A DNA stretch of 64,000 nucleotides from Vibrio cortegadensis (GTDB lineage Bacteria > Pseudomonadota > Gammaproteobacteria > Enterobacterales > Vibrionaceae). Location: the NCBI RefSeq assembly GCF_024347395.1, contig NZ_AP025472.1:2914001-2978000 (forward strand), in the 5' to 3' direction. The translations under genes were made by a program, and so were the position numbers. The notes under the pieces are model-generated. The model was not told where the DNA came from, did no database searches, and worked only from the letters and a program-made list of their open reading frames with translations. Positions 52,226 to 61,155 of the stretch are shown here, piece by piece. Every line of letters starts with the position of its first letter. Positions within the stretch are counted from its first letter, which is position 1.

Positions 52226-54646
52226 ATGTCTTCAGGGCACTCTTTCTCACGTTCATTACTAAAATTACCCATGTCATTATTGGTAAAAGGAACGGCTATT
52301 CCTTCAGATCCTATTGAAGACCATAGTATTGATATCAATAAACCCATTGTTTATGCATTGCCTTTTCGCTCCAGTGTCGACCTACTGACTCTTCAAAAAC
52401 ATGCTCTAGAGTTCGGGCTACCCGATCCACTTTCACCTTTAGAGATCAATGGCCAATCCTTTAAACGTTTTGTGTTTATCTCATCACGACCTACGATTGT
52501 TCAAAATGATCAGCATGTTCCAAGTGATTCAATTTCGTTATTCTCAGAGCTACTAAAATTACATAGCTTGGATTCTGAGTTAGACGTACAGGTTATCCCT
52601 GCGACGGTACTTTGGGGTCGCAAGCCAGGTAAAGAAGATAAACAGAAGCCGTACTTGCAAGCGATGAATGGTTTACAAAAAGCGAAAGCCGTTATCGTAT
52701 CTGGCCGAGACTGCCTCGTTCGCTTTAGCCCTGTGGTATCACTACGCCATATGGCAGATACCCACGGCACCGACGAAACTATCGCGCACAAATTAGCTCG
52801 AGTGGCTCGAATTCACTTTTCTCGCCAAAAACTGGCAGCATCTGGCCCTAACTTACCTAATCGCATGGTGCTGTTTGATCGCTTACTGAAATCAGCGGTT
52901 ATTGAGAAAGCGATTGAAGAAGAAGCACAAGCCAAAAACATCCCGATAGAGAAAGTGCGCAAAGAAGCTCAAGCGATCATGGATGAAATTGCTGCGAACT
53001 TCTCATATTCGCTCATCCGAAATGGTCAAAAAATATTGGGCTGGGTATGGAATAAAATCTATCAAGGTCTGAATATTAATAATGCGGCAACCGTGCGTCG
53101 TTTAGCACAAGATGGACATGAAATCGTTTATGTTCCTTGTCACCGCAGCCACATGGACTACTTACTACTTTCTTATGTGCTTTATCATGAAGGTATGGTT
53201 CCACCACATATTGCCGCTGGTATTAACTTAAACTTCTTCCCTGCGGGTCCTATTTTCCGCCGTGGTGGCGCGTTCTTTATTCGCCGTAGCTTTAAAGGCA
53301 ATAAATTATATTCGACTATTTTCCGTGAGTATTTAGCAGAGTTGTTCACTAAAGGTTACTCTGTCGAATATTTCAGTGAAGGTGGACGCTCTCGTACTGG
53401 CCGCTTGCTGCAAGCGAAAACAGGTATGCTTGCGATGACGATTCAAGCCATGCTCCGTGGATTGGATCGCCCTGTTACGTTAGTTCCGGTTTACATCGGC
53501 TACGAGCACGTAATGGAAGTGGGCACTTACGCCAAAGAGCTACGCGGTAAACGCAAAGAGAAAGAGAATGCGAGTTTAGTTCTACGAACCATTCGTAAAC
53601 TGCGTAATTTCGGCCAAGGGTACGTGAACTTTGGTGAGCCAATTCCTCTGAATCAATACCTAAATGAACATGCTCCTGAGTGGAATAAAGATATTGATGC
53701 GATGGGCACAACCAAACCACAATGGCTAAACCCTGTGGTTAATCAACTTGCCACTAAGATGATGACGCATATCAATGATGCTGCTGCCACCAACGCGTTA
53801 ACTTTATGTGCCACCGCTCTATTGGCTTCTCGTCAGCGTGCATTATCTCGTGATTCATTGATCTCTCAGATTGACTGTTATCTATCGATCTTAAGAAACA
53901 TCCCTTACTCAGCAACCAGTACAATTCCAAGTGAGAGTGCGGCTGAGTTAGTGAAACACGCGGAGTCACTGAATAAGTTTGTAATCGAATCTGACAGCAT
54001 GGGTGACATCATTTCACTCGATCGCAACCAGTCGATTTTGATGACTTACTATCGCAATAACATCATTCATTTAGTTGCCTTGCCTTCGCTCATTGCACAG
54101 ATGTTGATTCGTCATCGCCACTTATCGATTCAACAAGTCCAAGAGAATGTTGCGAACATTTATCCTTTCTTAAAGAAAGAGCTGTTCTTAAGCTATGAAG
54201 ATGAGCAGTTAGATGGCGTAGTAACGGCGATTGTGAATGAACTTTCTCAACAGAAAATGCTCACGATTGATGACGATGTCATCTCAATCAATGAATCAAA
54301 TAGCCAGACGTTAATGCTGCTAGGACGCACGATTACAGAGACGCTACAACGCTACTCGATTACGATGAATTTATTGGTATCAAACCCTGAGCTAGGTAAA
54401 TCAGATTTAGAACAGAAGAGCCAAGATATCGCTCAGCGCTTAGGTCGCCTACACGGTATCAATGCACCAGAATTCTTCGATAAAGGCGTGTTCTCTGCGA
54501 TGTTCAATACATTGAAAGAACAAGATTATCTCGACCAAGATGGTAACTGTGACTTAGAGAAAACGCGTGAATTCTCTAATCTACTGTTTTCTATGCTTTA
54601 CCCAGAGATACGCCTAACCATTCAAGAAAGTGCTTACCACGCTTAA
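52226..54646 (+). CDS. plsB: Glycerol-3-phosphate acyltransferase
   Basis: PlsB adds the first acyl chain to glycerol-3-phosphate in membrane lipid synthesis. The protein is 806 aa (E. coli 807). The acyltransferase box HRSHMD starts at His306 with Asp311, followed by FPAGPIFRRGGAFFIRRSF and YFSEGGRSRTGR. The start MSSGHSFSRSLLKLPMSLLVK aligns with the E. coli N-terminus. It is divergent from lexA, as in E. coli. Confidence 0.97.
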   Translation: MSSGHSFSRSLLKLPMSLLVKGTAIPSDPIEDHSIDINKPIVYALPFRSSVDLLTLQKHALEFGLPDPLSPLEINGQSFKRFVFISSRPTIVQNDQHVPSDSISLFSELLKLHSLDSELDVQVIPATVLWGRKPGKEDKQKPYLQAMNGLQKAKAVIVSGRDCLVRFSPVVSLRHMADTHGTDETIAHKLARVARIHFSRQKLAASGPNLPNRMVLFDRLLKSAVIEKAIEEEAQAKNIPIEKVRKEAQAIMDEIAANFSYSLIRNGQKILGWVWNKIYQGLNINNAATVRRLAQDGHEIVYVPCHRSHMDYLLLSYVLYHEGMVPPHIAAGINLNFFPAGPIFRRGGAFFIRRSFKGNKLYSTIFREYLAELFTKGYSVEYFSEGGRSRTGRLLQAKTGMLAMTIQAMLRGLDRPVTLVPVYIGYEHVMEVGTYAKELRGKRKEKENASLVLRTIRKLRNFGQGYVNFGEPIPLNQYLNEHAPEWNKDIDAMGTTKPQWLNPVVNQLATKMMTHINDAAATNALTLCATALLASRQRALSRDSLISQIDCYLSILRNIPYSATSTIPSESAAELVKHAESLNKFVIESDSMGDIISLDRNQSILMTYYRNNIIHLVALPSLIAQMLIRHRHLSIQQVQENVANIYPFLKKELFLSYEDEQLDGVVTAIVNELSQQKMLTIDDDVISINESNSQTLMLLGRTITETLQRYSITMNLLVSNPELGKSDLEQKSQDIAQRLGRLHGINAPEFFDKGVFSAMFNTLKEQDYLDQDGNCDLEKTREFSNLLFSMLYPEIRLTIQESAYHA

Positions 54647-54671
54647 GTGAGCGTTGGTAACACCATGATCA

Positions 54672-54700
54672 AAAAGGCATCCTACCGAGGGATGCCTTTT
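54672..54700 (+). terminator. Terminator after plsB
   Basis: AAAAGGCATCC pairs perfectly with GGATGCCTTTT, an 11-bp stem followed by T's that merge into the octanucleotide repeat. Confidence 0.88.
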
Positions 54701-54762
54701 TTCTATCTTTCTATCTTTCTATCTTTCTATCTTTCTATCTTTCTATCTTTCTATCTTTCTAT
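54700..54762. repeat. Octanucleotide microsatellite (TTTCTATC)x7.9
   Basis: Seven full copies and seven bases of an eighth, all perfect. The repeat sits between the plsB terminator and the ubiA stop, only about 10 bp from ubiA, and cannot alter a start codon or reading frame. Confidence 0.95.
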
Positions 54763-54771
54763 AGCTTTTGG

Positions 54772-55626
54772 TTACCAGTAAGCAATAAACAAACCCAATG
54801 TGACAAGCATGCCGACATAGTTATTATTCAAAAAAGCTTGAAAGCAGAGATCACGATCTCGATGACGAATTAGGTGCTGCTGATAGACAAACAGAGCGCC
54901 AACGATTAACAATGCCCAATAATAACTCGCCCCTAGCGTTAACCAGTTACCCAGCACAATCAGCATCGCTAGCGATATTAACTGAAAAGACCCTACCGCC
55001 ATCTTATCAAAACGACCGAATAATATAGCCGTCGATTTGATGCCGATATTAAGATCATCATCTCTATCCACCATGGCATACTGAGTATCGTAGCCAATTG
55101 TCCATAGTGCATTAATACCAAAGACAAACCACACTAACGTCGGTAATTCACCAGACTGTGCAGCCCAAGCCATAGGAATCGCCCAACTGAATGCCAAACC
55201 GAGGAACAGTTGTGGTAAGTGGGTAAAGCGTTTCATGAATGGATAGATGAACGCTAACACAAGCCCGACAAAAGAGAGCTGAATGGTGAGTGGGTTCATG
55301 GTTAATACCAGCAGAAAAGAGACCACTGCGAGCACTAAAAACAGCCCTACCGCCTCTTTCGAGCTCACTTTTCCTGCGGGTAATGGACGTGACTTGGTTC
55401 TTTTTACATGCCCATCGACTTTGCGGTCGGCAAAATCATTAATCACACAACCAGCAGCACGCATTAGAATCACACCTGCGACAAATACCACAAGCACGCT
55501 TACATCTGGGATGCCTTGTGCTGAAATAATTAATGCCCAAAGGGTCGGCCATAAGAGCAACAAGGTTCCAATCGGTCTGTCCATACGCATCAACTGCCAA
55601 TAGGCGCGAGCTTTCGATGCTGTCAT
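54772..55626 (-). CDS. ubiA: 4-hydroxybenzoate octaprenyltransferase
   Basis: UbiA attaches the polyprenyl tail to 4-hydroxybenzoate in ubiquinone synthesis. The protein is 284 aa with about eight membrane helices. Both aspartate-rich motifs are present: NDFADRKVD (residues 63-71) and DRDDDLNIG near residue 187. DRPIGTLLLLWPTLWAL is at the N-terminus. It starts directly after ubiC, its metabolic partner. Confidence 0.97.
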   Translation of the reverse strand: MTASKARAYWQLMRMDRPIGTLLLLWPTLWALIISAQGIPDVSVLVVFVAGVILMRAAGCVINDFADRKVDGHVKRTKSRPLPAGKVSSKEAVGLFLVLAVVSFLLVLTMNPLTIQLSFVGLVLAFIYPFMKRFTHLPQLFLGLAFSWAIPMAWAAQSGELPTLVWFVFGINALWTIGYDTQYAMVDRDDDLNIGIKSTAILFGRFDKMAVGSFQLISLAMLIVLGNWLTLGASYYWALLIVGALFVYQQHLIRHRDRDLCFQAFLNNNYVGMLVTLGLFIAYW

Positions 55627-56178
55627 TTACACTCTCTCCTTAGAGTAAATTGGGGATGTCGGTAAAAATAGTTCAGCCACGAGCATCGGCTTATGGTTCA
55701 TCCATAACCGAGAGCGACGAGCCAATAATGGACCATCAGGAGTCATAACCACTCCCACTTGTAAGCCATCTCGCTTAACGGCATCAGCACTGAACACAGT
55801 CAGCCCTAATGGGATATCTCCTTGCCTTGCTAAATCATACTGCTGATCAATCAATGTTGAACGTGGGATCAGTGTTCGACCGACAACCCAAGCTTGTTTA
55901 TCACCACTCAACACCACTTCTCGTAATAAACATTCTTGAGGAGATAATAAGCTCGCTTCGTCATCCTTGAGTACGGACATATCAACAATCTGGTTATGTA
56001 ACAGTTCAACCGTCAAATTCTGACAATGCTCACCTAATCGACGTGAAAGTGATCCTTGCTCTAAAAGCCATTGCTTGGCAAATTCACTCGGAAACACGAA
56101 ATTTTCTATTTTTTGCCACTCTACCTCTAATAAATAAGATAGATAAGGTGCTGTAAGTTGATTCATACTAGTATTCAA
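55627..56178 (-). CDS. ubiC: Chorismate-pyruvate lyase
   Basis: UbiC converts chorismate to 4-hydroxybenzoate, the first ubiquinone-specific step; UbiA uses the product. The protein is 183 aa (E. coli 165), so the N-terminus may be slightly shorter than given; Met5 is an alternative. The core is REVVLSGDKQAWVVGRTLIP, with the substrate Arg-containing segment and the following SRLWMNHKPMLVAELFLP. The stop is adjacent to the ubiA start. Confidence 0.92.
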   Translation of the reverse strand: MNTSMNQLTAPYLSYLLEVEWQKIENFVFPSEFAKQWLLEQGSLSRRLGEHCQNLTVELLHNQIVDMSVLKDDEASLLSPQECLLREVVLSGDKQAWVVGRTLIPRSTLIDQQYDLARQGDIPLGLTVFSADAVKRDGLQVGVVMTPDGPLLARRSRLWMNHKPMLVAELFLPTSPIYSKERV

Positions 56179-56317
56179 TTAGTGGCTTTATATCGTACAA
56201 TAAAGCTTCAATGAGTGGTCACTCTGACCATATTGTTTATTATAAATTTTTGACTCTCCATTGTACCAAGACAAAGGCGTTTCGAATATCGAGATAAGAG
56301 AAAGAAAAGTTAGCACT

Positions 56318-56725
56318 ATGTATAAACGTTATATAACCCAGATATTTCTCGCATTCAGCGTTCTTATGTCGCTCCCAACCATTGCGGAAGAAGAAGCGGC
56401 TCCAACATTGGCTTACTTTACATTAGAACCGGATCTAACAACCAATTTTCATACCAAAGGTAAGAAGCTTGGCTATATTCAAGTTCGTATCGATATCATG
56501 GTCGCTAATTCAGCAGACTTAGCGACGGTGGAGCTTCACCAACCATTAATTCGTGATGCTGTTATTGAGCTACTTGGCCAACAATCAGAAGATACCGTAA
56601 AATCACTCTCAGGACGTGAAGATTTGAGAAAAGTGTTAGTTGATCACCTAAATACGATTTTACTCCCTGAAACGGGAAAAACGTTAATCGCCGATCTACT
56701 TTTCACAAAATATCTTTATCAATAA
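56318..56725 (+). CDS. FliL-like secreted or membrane protein
   Basis: The best start is the ATG at 56318 (MYKRYITQIFLAF), which gives a 135-aa protein with a hydrophobic signal or anchor of about 22 residues. The frame is open 19 codons further upstream without a plausible N-terminus. The rest (YFTLEPDLTTNF, LGYIQVRIDIMV, LIRDAVIELLGQQS, LRKVLVDHLN) follows the FliL periplasmic domain. Flagellar FliL steers stator output, but no flagellar gene is nearby, so this is a stand-alone paralogue of unknown role. Confidence 0.75.
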   Translation: MYKRYITQIFLAFSVLMSLPTIAEEEAAPTLAYFTLEPDLTTNFHTKGKKLGYIQVRIDIMVANSADLATVELHQPLIRDAVIELLGQQSEDTVKSLSGREDLRKVLVDHLNTILLPETGKTLIADLLFTKYLYQ

Positions 56726-56807
56726 AACGCGTCACCAGTAAAGCTTTCTATTAATAAACCATCTATTAGCTCTAGACCAATGAGGTCTATACCGATGAAA
56801 GAACCAA

Positions 56808-56834
56808 AAAAGCGACTTCATGTCGCTTTTTTTA
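56808..56834. terminator. Terminator between the FliL-like gene and glpG
   Basis: AAAAGCGAC pairs perfectly with GTCGCTTTT around a 5-nt loop, with T's on both flanks. A small 6-bp hairpin (TAGACC/GGTCTA) lies at 56773-56789. Confidence 0.85.
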
Positions 56835-56858
56835 TATTCAAACCCAACAGAAAGGCTA

Positions 56859-57692
56859 TTACGCTTTCTTATATTTAGCACTGTCGATGTAGGCAAGAAC
56901 AACACCGCTGAGCAAACCTGCTAAGTGTGCACTATTTGCTATCGCCATAAATGGTTGAACAAACCCCAGAACGAGCCATACCAGCATGAACCCCACTATT
57001 GGTTTTGGAATCGATAAACCTTGATGTGGCGCACGAGTGCCAAAGACCCATAAGTAGCCAACCAATGCATACACAACCCCTGAGAGCCCACCAAAATTAG
57101 CCCCTTCAATCCAGTATTGCCCTGCTCCTGATAAAGCGGAAGAAATGACGAATATCTGGGCGAGCTTGAACGCACCCAGCTTTTTCTCAATATCGCCGCC
57201 AAGTTGCCACCACCACAGAACATTAAATGCGATGTGCATGACAGAAAAGTGCAATACAGCATGGCTCAACCAACGCCAAATTTGCCATTGTTGTCCTTCA
57301 ATTGCTGGGAAATGCAAAGCAGAAAATATCTGCTGTCCAAAACCAACTTGTTGCAAAATAAAAACGACAATACAAGTCAGCATAATCACAAGAGTAAAAG
57401 GTCCAGCCTTTGCTTTTATCATGGCTAGCATGCTTGGCATTGGATAATGTAGTACGTTCTTTCTCGTTTCAGCCACATCCCACGATGCAGCTTGGTATTT
57501 ACTCTGCTGAGGGTTTTGCAAAAATTGATTCAGTTCAGATTCGACCTCAATTTGAAATTGCGCATCCCTGAGCCACAATGCAAACTGACCACTTCCTTCT
57601 GGCATCATCTGAACTTCAATTTGACGCGTTGCCATATAATCAATGAACGATTGGGCAACTCGAGGATTATTTAATGTGATCAGTCTTATCAT
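56859..57692 (-). CDS. glpG: Rhomboid intramembrane serine protease
   Basis: GlpG cuts membrane proteins inside the bilayer. The protein is 277 aa (E. coli 276). The N-terminal cytoplasmic domain (about 1-85) precedes six membrane segments. The catalytic dyad is Ser204 (GLSG) and His256 (NSAHLAG). AFNVLWWWQLGG matches the family's conserved helix 2. Its start directly follows the glpE stop. Confidence 0.97.
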   Translation of the reverse strand: MIRLITLNNPRVAQSFIDYMATRQIEVQMMPEGSGQFALWLRDAQFQIEVESELNQFLQNPQQSKYQAASWDVAETRKNVLHYPMPSMLAMIKAKAGPFTLVIMLTCIVVFILQQVGFGQQIFSALHFPAIEGQQWQIWRWLSHAVLHFSVMHIAFNVLWWWQLGGDIEKKLGAFKLAQIFVISSALSGAGQYWIEGANFGGLSGVVYALVGYLWVFGTRAPHQGLSIPKPIVGFMLVWLVLGFVQPFMAIANSAHLAGLLSGVVLAYIDSAKYKKA

Positions 57693-58013
57693 TTAGTGAT
57701 TCTCTATTGGTAACTGTGCACGGTGCCAAGCTTCAAACCCACCATCGACACTATAAACCTGTTCAAAGCCTTGGTTAATTAGATATTGTGCCGCACCTTG
57801 GCTACTAATTCCGTGGTAGCACATAACTAAAATAGGCTGTTCAAATTCTACTTCATCCATAAAGGAAACCATACTGTCATTGGTCAAATGATAAGCCGAT
57901 TTCGCATGAGCAACAGCAAAAGACTGTGGGTCTCGAATATCGGCAAGGCGAGCGCCTTTTTGATCTATCAGGTTGTTGGCATCTTGAACATTAATGTGTT
58001 GAAACTGTTCCAT
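57693..58013 (-). CDS. glpE: Thiosulfate sulfurtransferase (single-domain rhodanese)
   Basis: GlpE transfers sulfur from thiosulfate to cyanide or thiols such as thioredoxin. The protein is 106 aa (E. coli 108) with the catalytic Cys65 in VMCYHGIS and the N-terminal ADIRDPQSF. It pairs with glpG as in E. coli, but no glpR follows. Its upstream region holds several DnaA-box-like sequences. Confidence 0.96.
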   Translation of the reverse strand: MEQFQHINVQDANNLIDQKGARLADIRDPQSFAVAHAKSAYHLTNDSMVSFMDEVEFEQPILVMCYHGISSQGAAQYLINQGFEQVYSVDGGFEAWHRAQLPIENH

Positions 58014-58090
58014 TGACTTTCTCTTAGGCTAATTATTATTTCGTCATTGTAACCTATCCCAAGACAAACAAGCACAGACACTCAGTAGGG

Positions 58091-58307
58091 TTATCCACTA
58101 ACGTTCAAAAAACCATCGTTTGTGGATAAAGCTGTGGATTGCGTTGATAAAGTGTCACCTAGAAATTAGATCCACTATATATAGTAATGATCCTTATTTA
58201 TTTGTGTGTAAGATGGAAAGTATCCCCACAAGACAAACCGCTCTCCTGCCTTGATACACCCTGCTTTTTCACTACTGTTGAAGAATTACCCCACAGACTT
58301 ACCCACA
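58091..58307. promoter_or_regulatory. Cluster of DnaA-box-like sequences upstream of glpE
   Basis: TTATCCACT (58091-58099), TGTGGATAA (58121-58129, an exact TTATCCACA on the minus strand), TGTGGATTG (58133-58141) and TTACCCACA (58299-58307) lie within 217 bp of the 398-bp glpE-rpoH gap. The rest of that gap holds only the rpoH terminator. Confidence 0.5.
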
Positions 58308-58357
58308 GGTAAAGTTGTCATATACGATCTTATTTCGATTTATTTTCGATCACCCAC

Positions 58358-58390
58358 AAAAAAGCCGAGATCAAATGATCTCGGCTTTTT
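58358..58390 (-). terminator. Terminator after rpoH
   Basis: AAAAAGCCGAGATC pairs with GATCTCGGCTTTTT around AAAT. It lies about 20 bp after the rpoH stop. Confidence 0.88.
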
Positions 58391-58411
58391 CATAATATCT
58401 GTTTGAGGTCG

Positions 58412-59269
58412 TTAGAACTCTCCAACCGCCAGTTTCAATTTCTTCATGGCATTTTTTTCTAGTTGGCGAATTCGTTCAGCAGAAACACTGTAAGTTTCGG
58501 CCAACTCTTGCAAGGTCGATTTATTATCTTCTAACCAACGAGATCGCACGATATGCTGACTGCGCTCATCAAGAGTAGCCAAAGCGAGCCCTAAGCGGTT
58601 ATTAGTATGCGACTCCCAGTTATCCGCCTCAATGTTTTCTGCAACATCTGAAGCATGATCTTCAAGATACAGAACAGGAGCAGTATAAGCAGAAGCTGAA
58701 TCATCATCGTCAGAAGGCATTTCAAACGTTGGATCTTGAGCAGCCAAGCGAGATTCCATTTCGCGAACTTCAGAAGGGTCGACACCCAACTCTTTCGCTA
58801 CCGTCTCAACTTCACCATTATTAAACCAACCTAAGCGTTTTTTTGACTTACGTAGATTAAAGAATAATTTACGCTGAGCTTTTGTCGTTGCTACTTTTAC
58901 GATACGCCAGTTACGTAATACATACTCATGGATTTCAGCTTTAATCCAATGAACAGCAAAAGAGACCAGTCGGACGCCCACTTCTGGGTTAAAGCGTTTT
59001 ACCGCTTTCATCAAACCGATGTTACCTTCTTGGACAAGGTCGGCCATTGGCAGTCCGTAACCGGAATAACCACGAGCCACATGGACAACAAATCGAAGGT
59101 GAGAAAGGATCAAACCTTTCGCTGCATCGATTTCACCCTTGTAATGTAGTCGCTCAGCTAGACTGCGCTCTTCTTCTGGTGTCAGCATTGGGTAGCTGTG
59201 AGCAGAACGAATATAGCTGTCTAAACTGTCTTGTGTGACTAGAGCCATTGGGTATGCTTGCTTTGTCAT
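58412..59269 (-). CDS. rpoH: Heat-shock sigma factor sigma-32
   Basis: RpoH directs RNA polymerase to heat-shock promoters. The protein is 285 aa (E. coli 284). Region 2 shows LRFVVHVARGY and GLPMADLVQEGNIGLMKAVKRFNP; the RpoH-specific box QRKLFFNLRKS is near residue 132; region 4 ends with SAERIRQLEKNAMKKLK. It follows ftsYEX in the usual order, with a 206-bp promoter region. Confidence 0.98.
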   Translation of the reverse strand: MTKQAYPMALVTQDSLDSYIRSAHSYPMLTPEEERSLAERLHYKGEIDAAKGLILSHLRFVVHVARGYSGYGLPMADLVQEGNIGLMKAVKRFNPEVGVRLVSFAVHWIKAEIHEYVLRNWRIVKVATTKAQRKLFFNLRKSKKRLGWFNNGEVETVAKELGVDPSEVREMESRLAAQDPTFEMPSDDDDSASAYTAPVLYLEDHASDVAENIEADNWESHTNNRLGLALATLDERSQHIVRSRWLEDNKSTLQELAETYSVSAERIRQLEKNAMKKLKLAVGEF

Positions 59270-59384
59270 TCAATTCCTCATCAATCTCTGATCTGGAGTA
59301 TTACCTACTTCGAATCGATTAAACTTACATCGATTGAGTATTCTAACCGCCTATCTTGAACCTAAAATGAACAGGATTCAAGTT

Positions 59385-59427
59385 GGGGGAAGTTATTATG
59401 CATAAACTTTCCCCTGATACAAGTCAA
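59385..59427 (-). promoter_or_regulatory. rpoH promoter candidate with inverted repeat
   Basis: On the minus strand TTGACT (59422-59427), 17 bp, TATGCA (59399-59404). The -10 lies in the loop of an inverted repeat, GGGGAAAGTT against AACTTCCCC (one bulge). A regulator site or an RNA hairpin is possible. I could not assign sigma-E or DnaA-controlled promoters like those of E. coli rpoH. Confidence 0.4.
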
Positions 59428-59475
59428 TAAATAAACCACAGAGCTTACTTATTGCTTAAATATGACCCCATTCAC

Positions 59476-60447
59476 TTATACAGGTTCAATTTCTTTTAGG
59501 TGCCTTTGTGCAGAAAGCTTCGCAGCCATACAACCGAGTAACGTCCCAAGCATGAGCAACAATAAGGACTCATCCCAACTCAAGCCTATTAATCGAAATT
59601 GACTGTCATAAAGCCGAGCAAGATCGGCGACAGTACTGTTAAGTAATACGGTTATTAATGCGGTTAATACCCACGCACTTACCGCACCTAACAGACCAAA
59701 CCACATTCCTGAATAAAGGTATGGGCGTAATATAAAGCTATCAGTCGCACCGATAAGCTTCATGGTTTGGATTTCATCTTTATTCGCCAATACATTAAAG
59801 CGTAATGTATTACCTACAATCAAAAATACGGCACCAACCATCAAAATCGTTAATGCAATGACGATTGCCGTAGCTAACGTCTGAATGGCACTCAACCGAG
59901 CCAACCAATCTTCATCCAAACGCACATCTGTCACTTCTTGTTTCGCTTGAACCTGCTTAGCGATACCTTTTACTTCTGTGTTATCACTCACATTAGGAGT
60001 AATAACAAGGACACCGGGCAAGGCGTAGTCATCAAGCAGACTGATCGCTTGATCAAAACCAGAATACTGACTTAATTCACTGAGACCTTGTTGTGGAGAG
60101 ATATATTCGACCCCCGCCACCACATCCCATCGTTCAATTTCATCTTTAAGCACCATGACCCGGGCGTCTGGCATTCCTTCTTCTATATAAGCACTCACTT
60201 GCGAAGAGCCCGTAACATCTTGTGCCGCAACTGAAATATTTTTACCCAATAAGTAAAGACAAGCTGGCATGCTCAATGCCATTGAAATAACGGCTAGGGT
60301 TAATAAGTTGCCTAAAGGGCGGCTCCACAATGCTGAAAATGAGGATTTTGCTTGGTTGATGTGGATGCGAATGAAACCATCTGTTTTTGGTCGGTAGCCC
60401 GTTCGAGATTTATTTTGGACTTTTTTATTACGACGATTAGCGGCCAT
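59476..60447 (-). CDS. ftsX: Cell division protein FtsX
   Basis: FtsX is the membrane half of the FtsEX complex that activates septal peptidoglycan hydrolases through EnvC. I start it at the ATG at 60447 (MAANRRNKK, 323 aa), which has GAGG nine bases upstream; an in-frame GTG five codons earlier (60462) is possible. Four membrane segments flank a periplasmic domain, with the first near residues 45-65. It overlaps ftsE by 11 bp, which indicates coupling. Confidence 0.95.
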   Translation of the reverse strand: MAANRRNKKVQNKSRTGYRPKTDGFIRIHINQAKSSFSALWSRPLGNLLTLAVISMALSMPACLYLLGKNISVAAQDVTGSSQVSAYIEEGMPDARVMVLKDEIERWDVVAGVEYISPQQGLSELSQYSGFDQAISLLDDYALPGVLVITPNVSDNTEVKGIAKQVQAKQEVTDVRLDEDWLARLSAIQTLATAIVIALTILMVGAVFLIVGNTLRFNVLANKDEIQTMKLIGATDSFILRPYLYSGMWFGLLGAVSAWVLTALITVLLNSTVADLARLYDSQFRLIGLSWDESLLLLMLGTLLGCMAAKLSAQRHLKEIEPV

Positions 60448-61111
60448 AATCTTCGACCTCACTCAAAAAACCTTGATTCAACTCTAAGTGACGATACTGA
60501 GGTCGAGAATTCACAAGGCTGACATCATGCGTCGCTAATAGAATGCTGACACCTGCACGATTGAACTCTTCAAATAGCTTAAGTACTCGGCTGGAAAGTT
60601 CGGTATCTAAGTTACCAGTAGGTTCATCGGCCAATAGTAGCGTTGGTCGGTTAACCACTGCTCGTGCAATGCCAACGCGCTGTTGCTCACCGCCAGACAG
60701 TTGGCTTGGCAAACAACGCGCTTTATCTAATAGATCGGTTTTATCTAATGCTGCCGACACTCGGCGTTTTATCTCATTTTCAGAGATAGATTCAATTCGC
60801 ATTGGTAGCGCGACGTTCTCAAATACACTGCGATCCATTAACAAGCGGTGTTCTTGGAAGACAATACCAATGTTACGACGCAAAAATGGGATATCTTTGT
60901 TTGGGATTCGCGTGATGTCGTGATTATTAAAACTGATTTTGCCATCAGTTGGTCTTTCAATCGCGCAGATCAATTTCAACAAGGTACTTTTACCTGCACC
61001 AGAATGCCCCCCCAAAAACGCCATTTCACCGCGACGTAAATGAAAATCCACTTTCTGCAATGCTTGTCGCCCACCGCGATAAGCTTTACTCACTTGTTGA
61101 AATTTGATCAC
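60437..61111 (-). CDS. ftsE: Cell division ATP-binding protein FtsE
   Basis: FtsE is the ATPase of FtsEX. The protein is 224 aa with Walker A GHSGAGKST (residues 35-43), the signature LSGGEQQRVGIARA near residue 138 and Walker B LLLADEPTGNLD near residue 158. It lies between ftsY and ftsX in the standard operon order. Confidence 0.98.
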   Translation of the reverse strand: MIKFQQVSKAYRGGRQALQKVDFHLRRGEMAFLGGHSGAGKSTLLKLICAIERPTDGKISFNNHDITRIPNKDIPFLRRNIGIVFQEHRLLMDRSVFENVALPMRIESISENEIKRRVSAALDKTDLLDKARCLPSQLSGGEQQRVGIARAVVNRPTLLLADEPTGNLDTELSSRVLKLFEEFNRAGVSILLATHDVSLVNSRPQYRHLELNQGFLSEVEDYGR

Positions 61112-61155
61112 CGAATATATCCTCTTACAAGTTAGTCACCATTAACGGCGAACTA

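Noticed and set aside
54700..54762. Possible CRISPR-like array
   Set aside because: The repeat is a simple 8-mer with no spacers, and no cas genes are present.
58080..58330. Possible replication origin at the DnaA boxes
   Set aside because: There is no AT-rich unwinding region, no GATC cluster and no gidA/mnmG or dnaA gene nearby.
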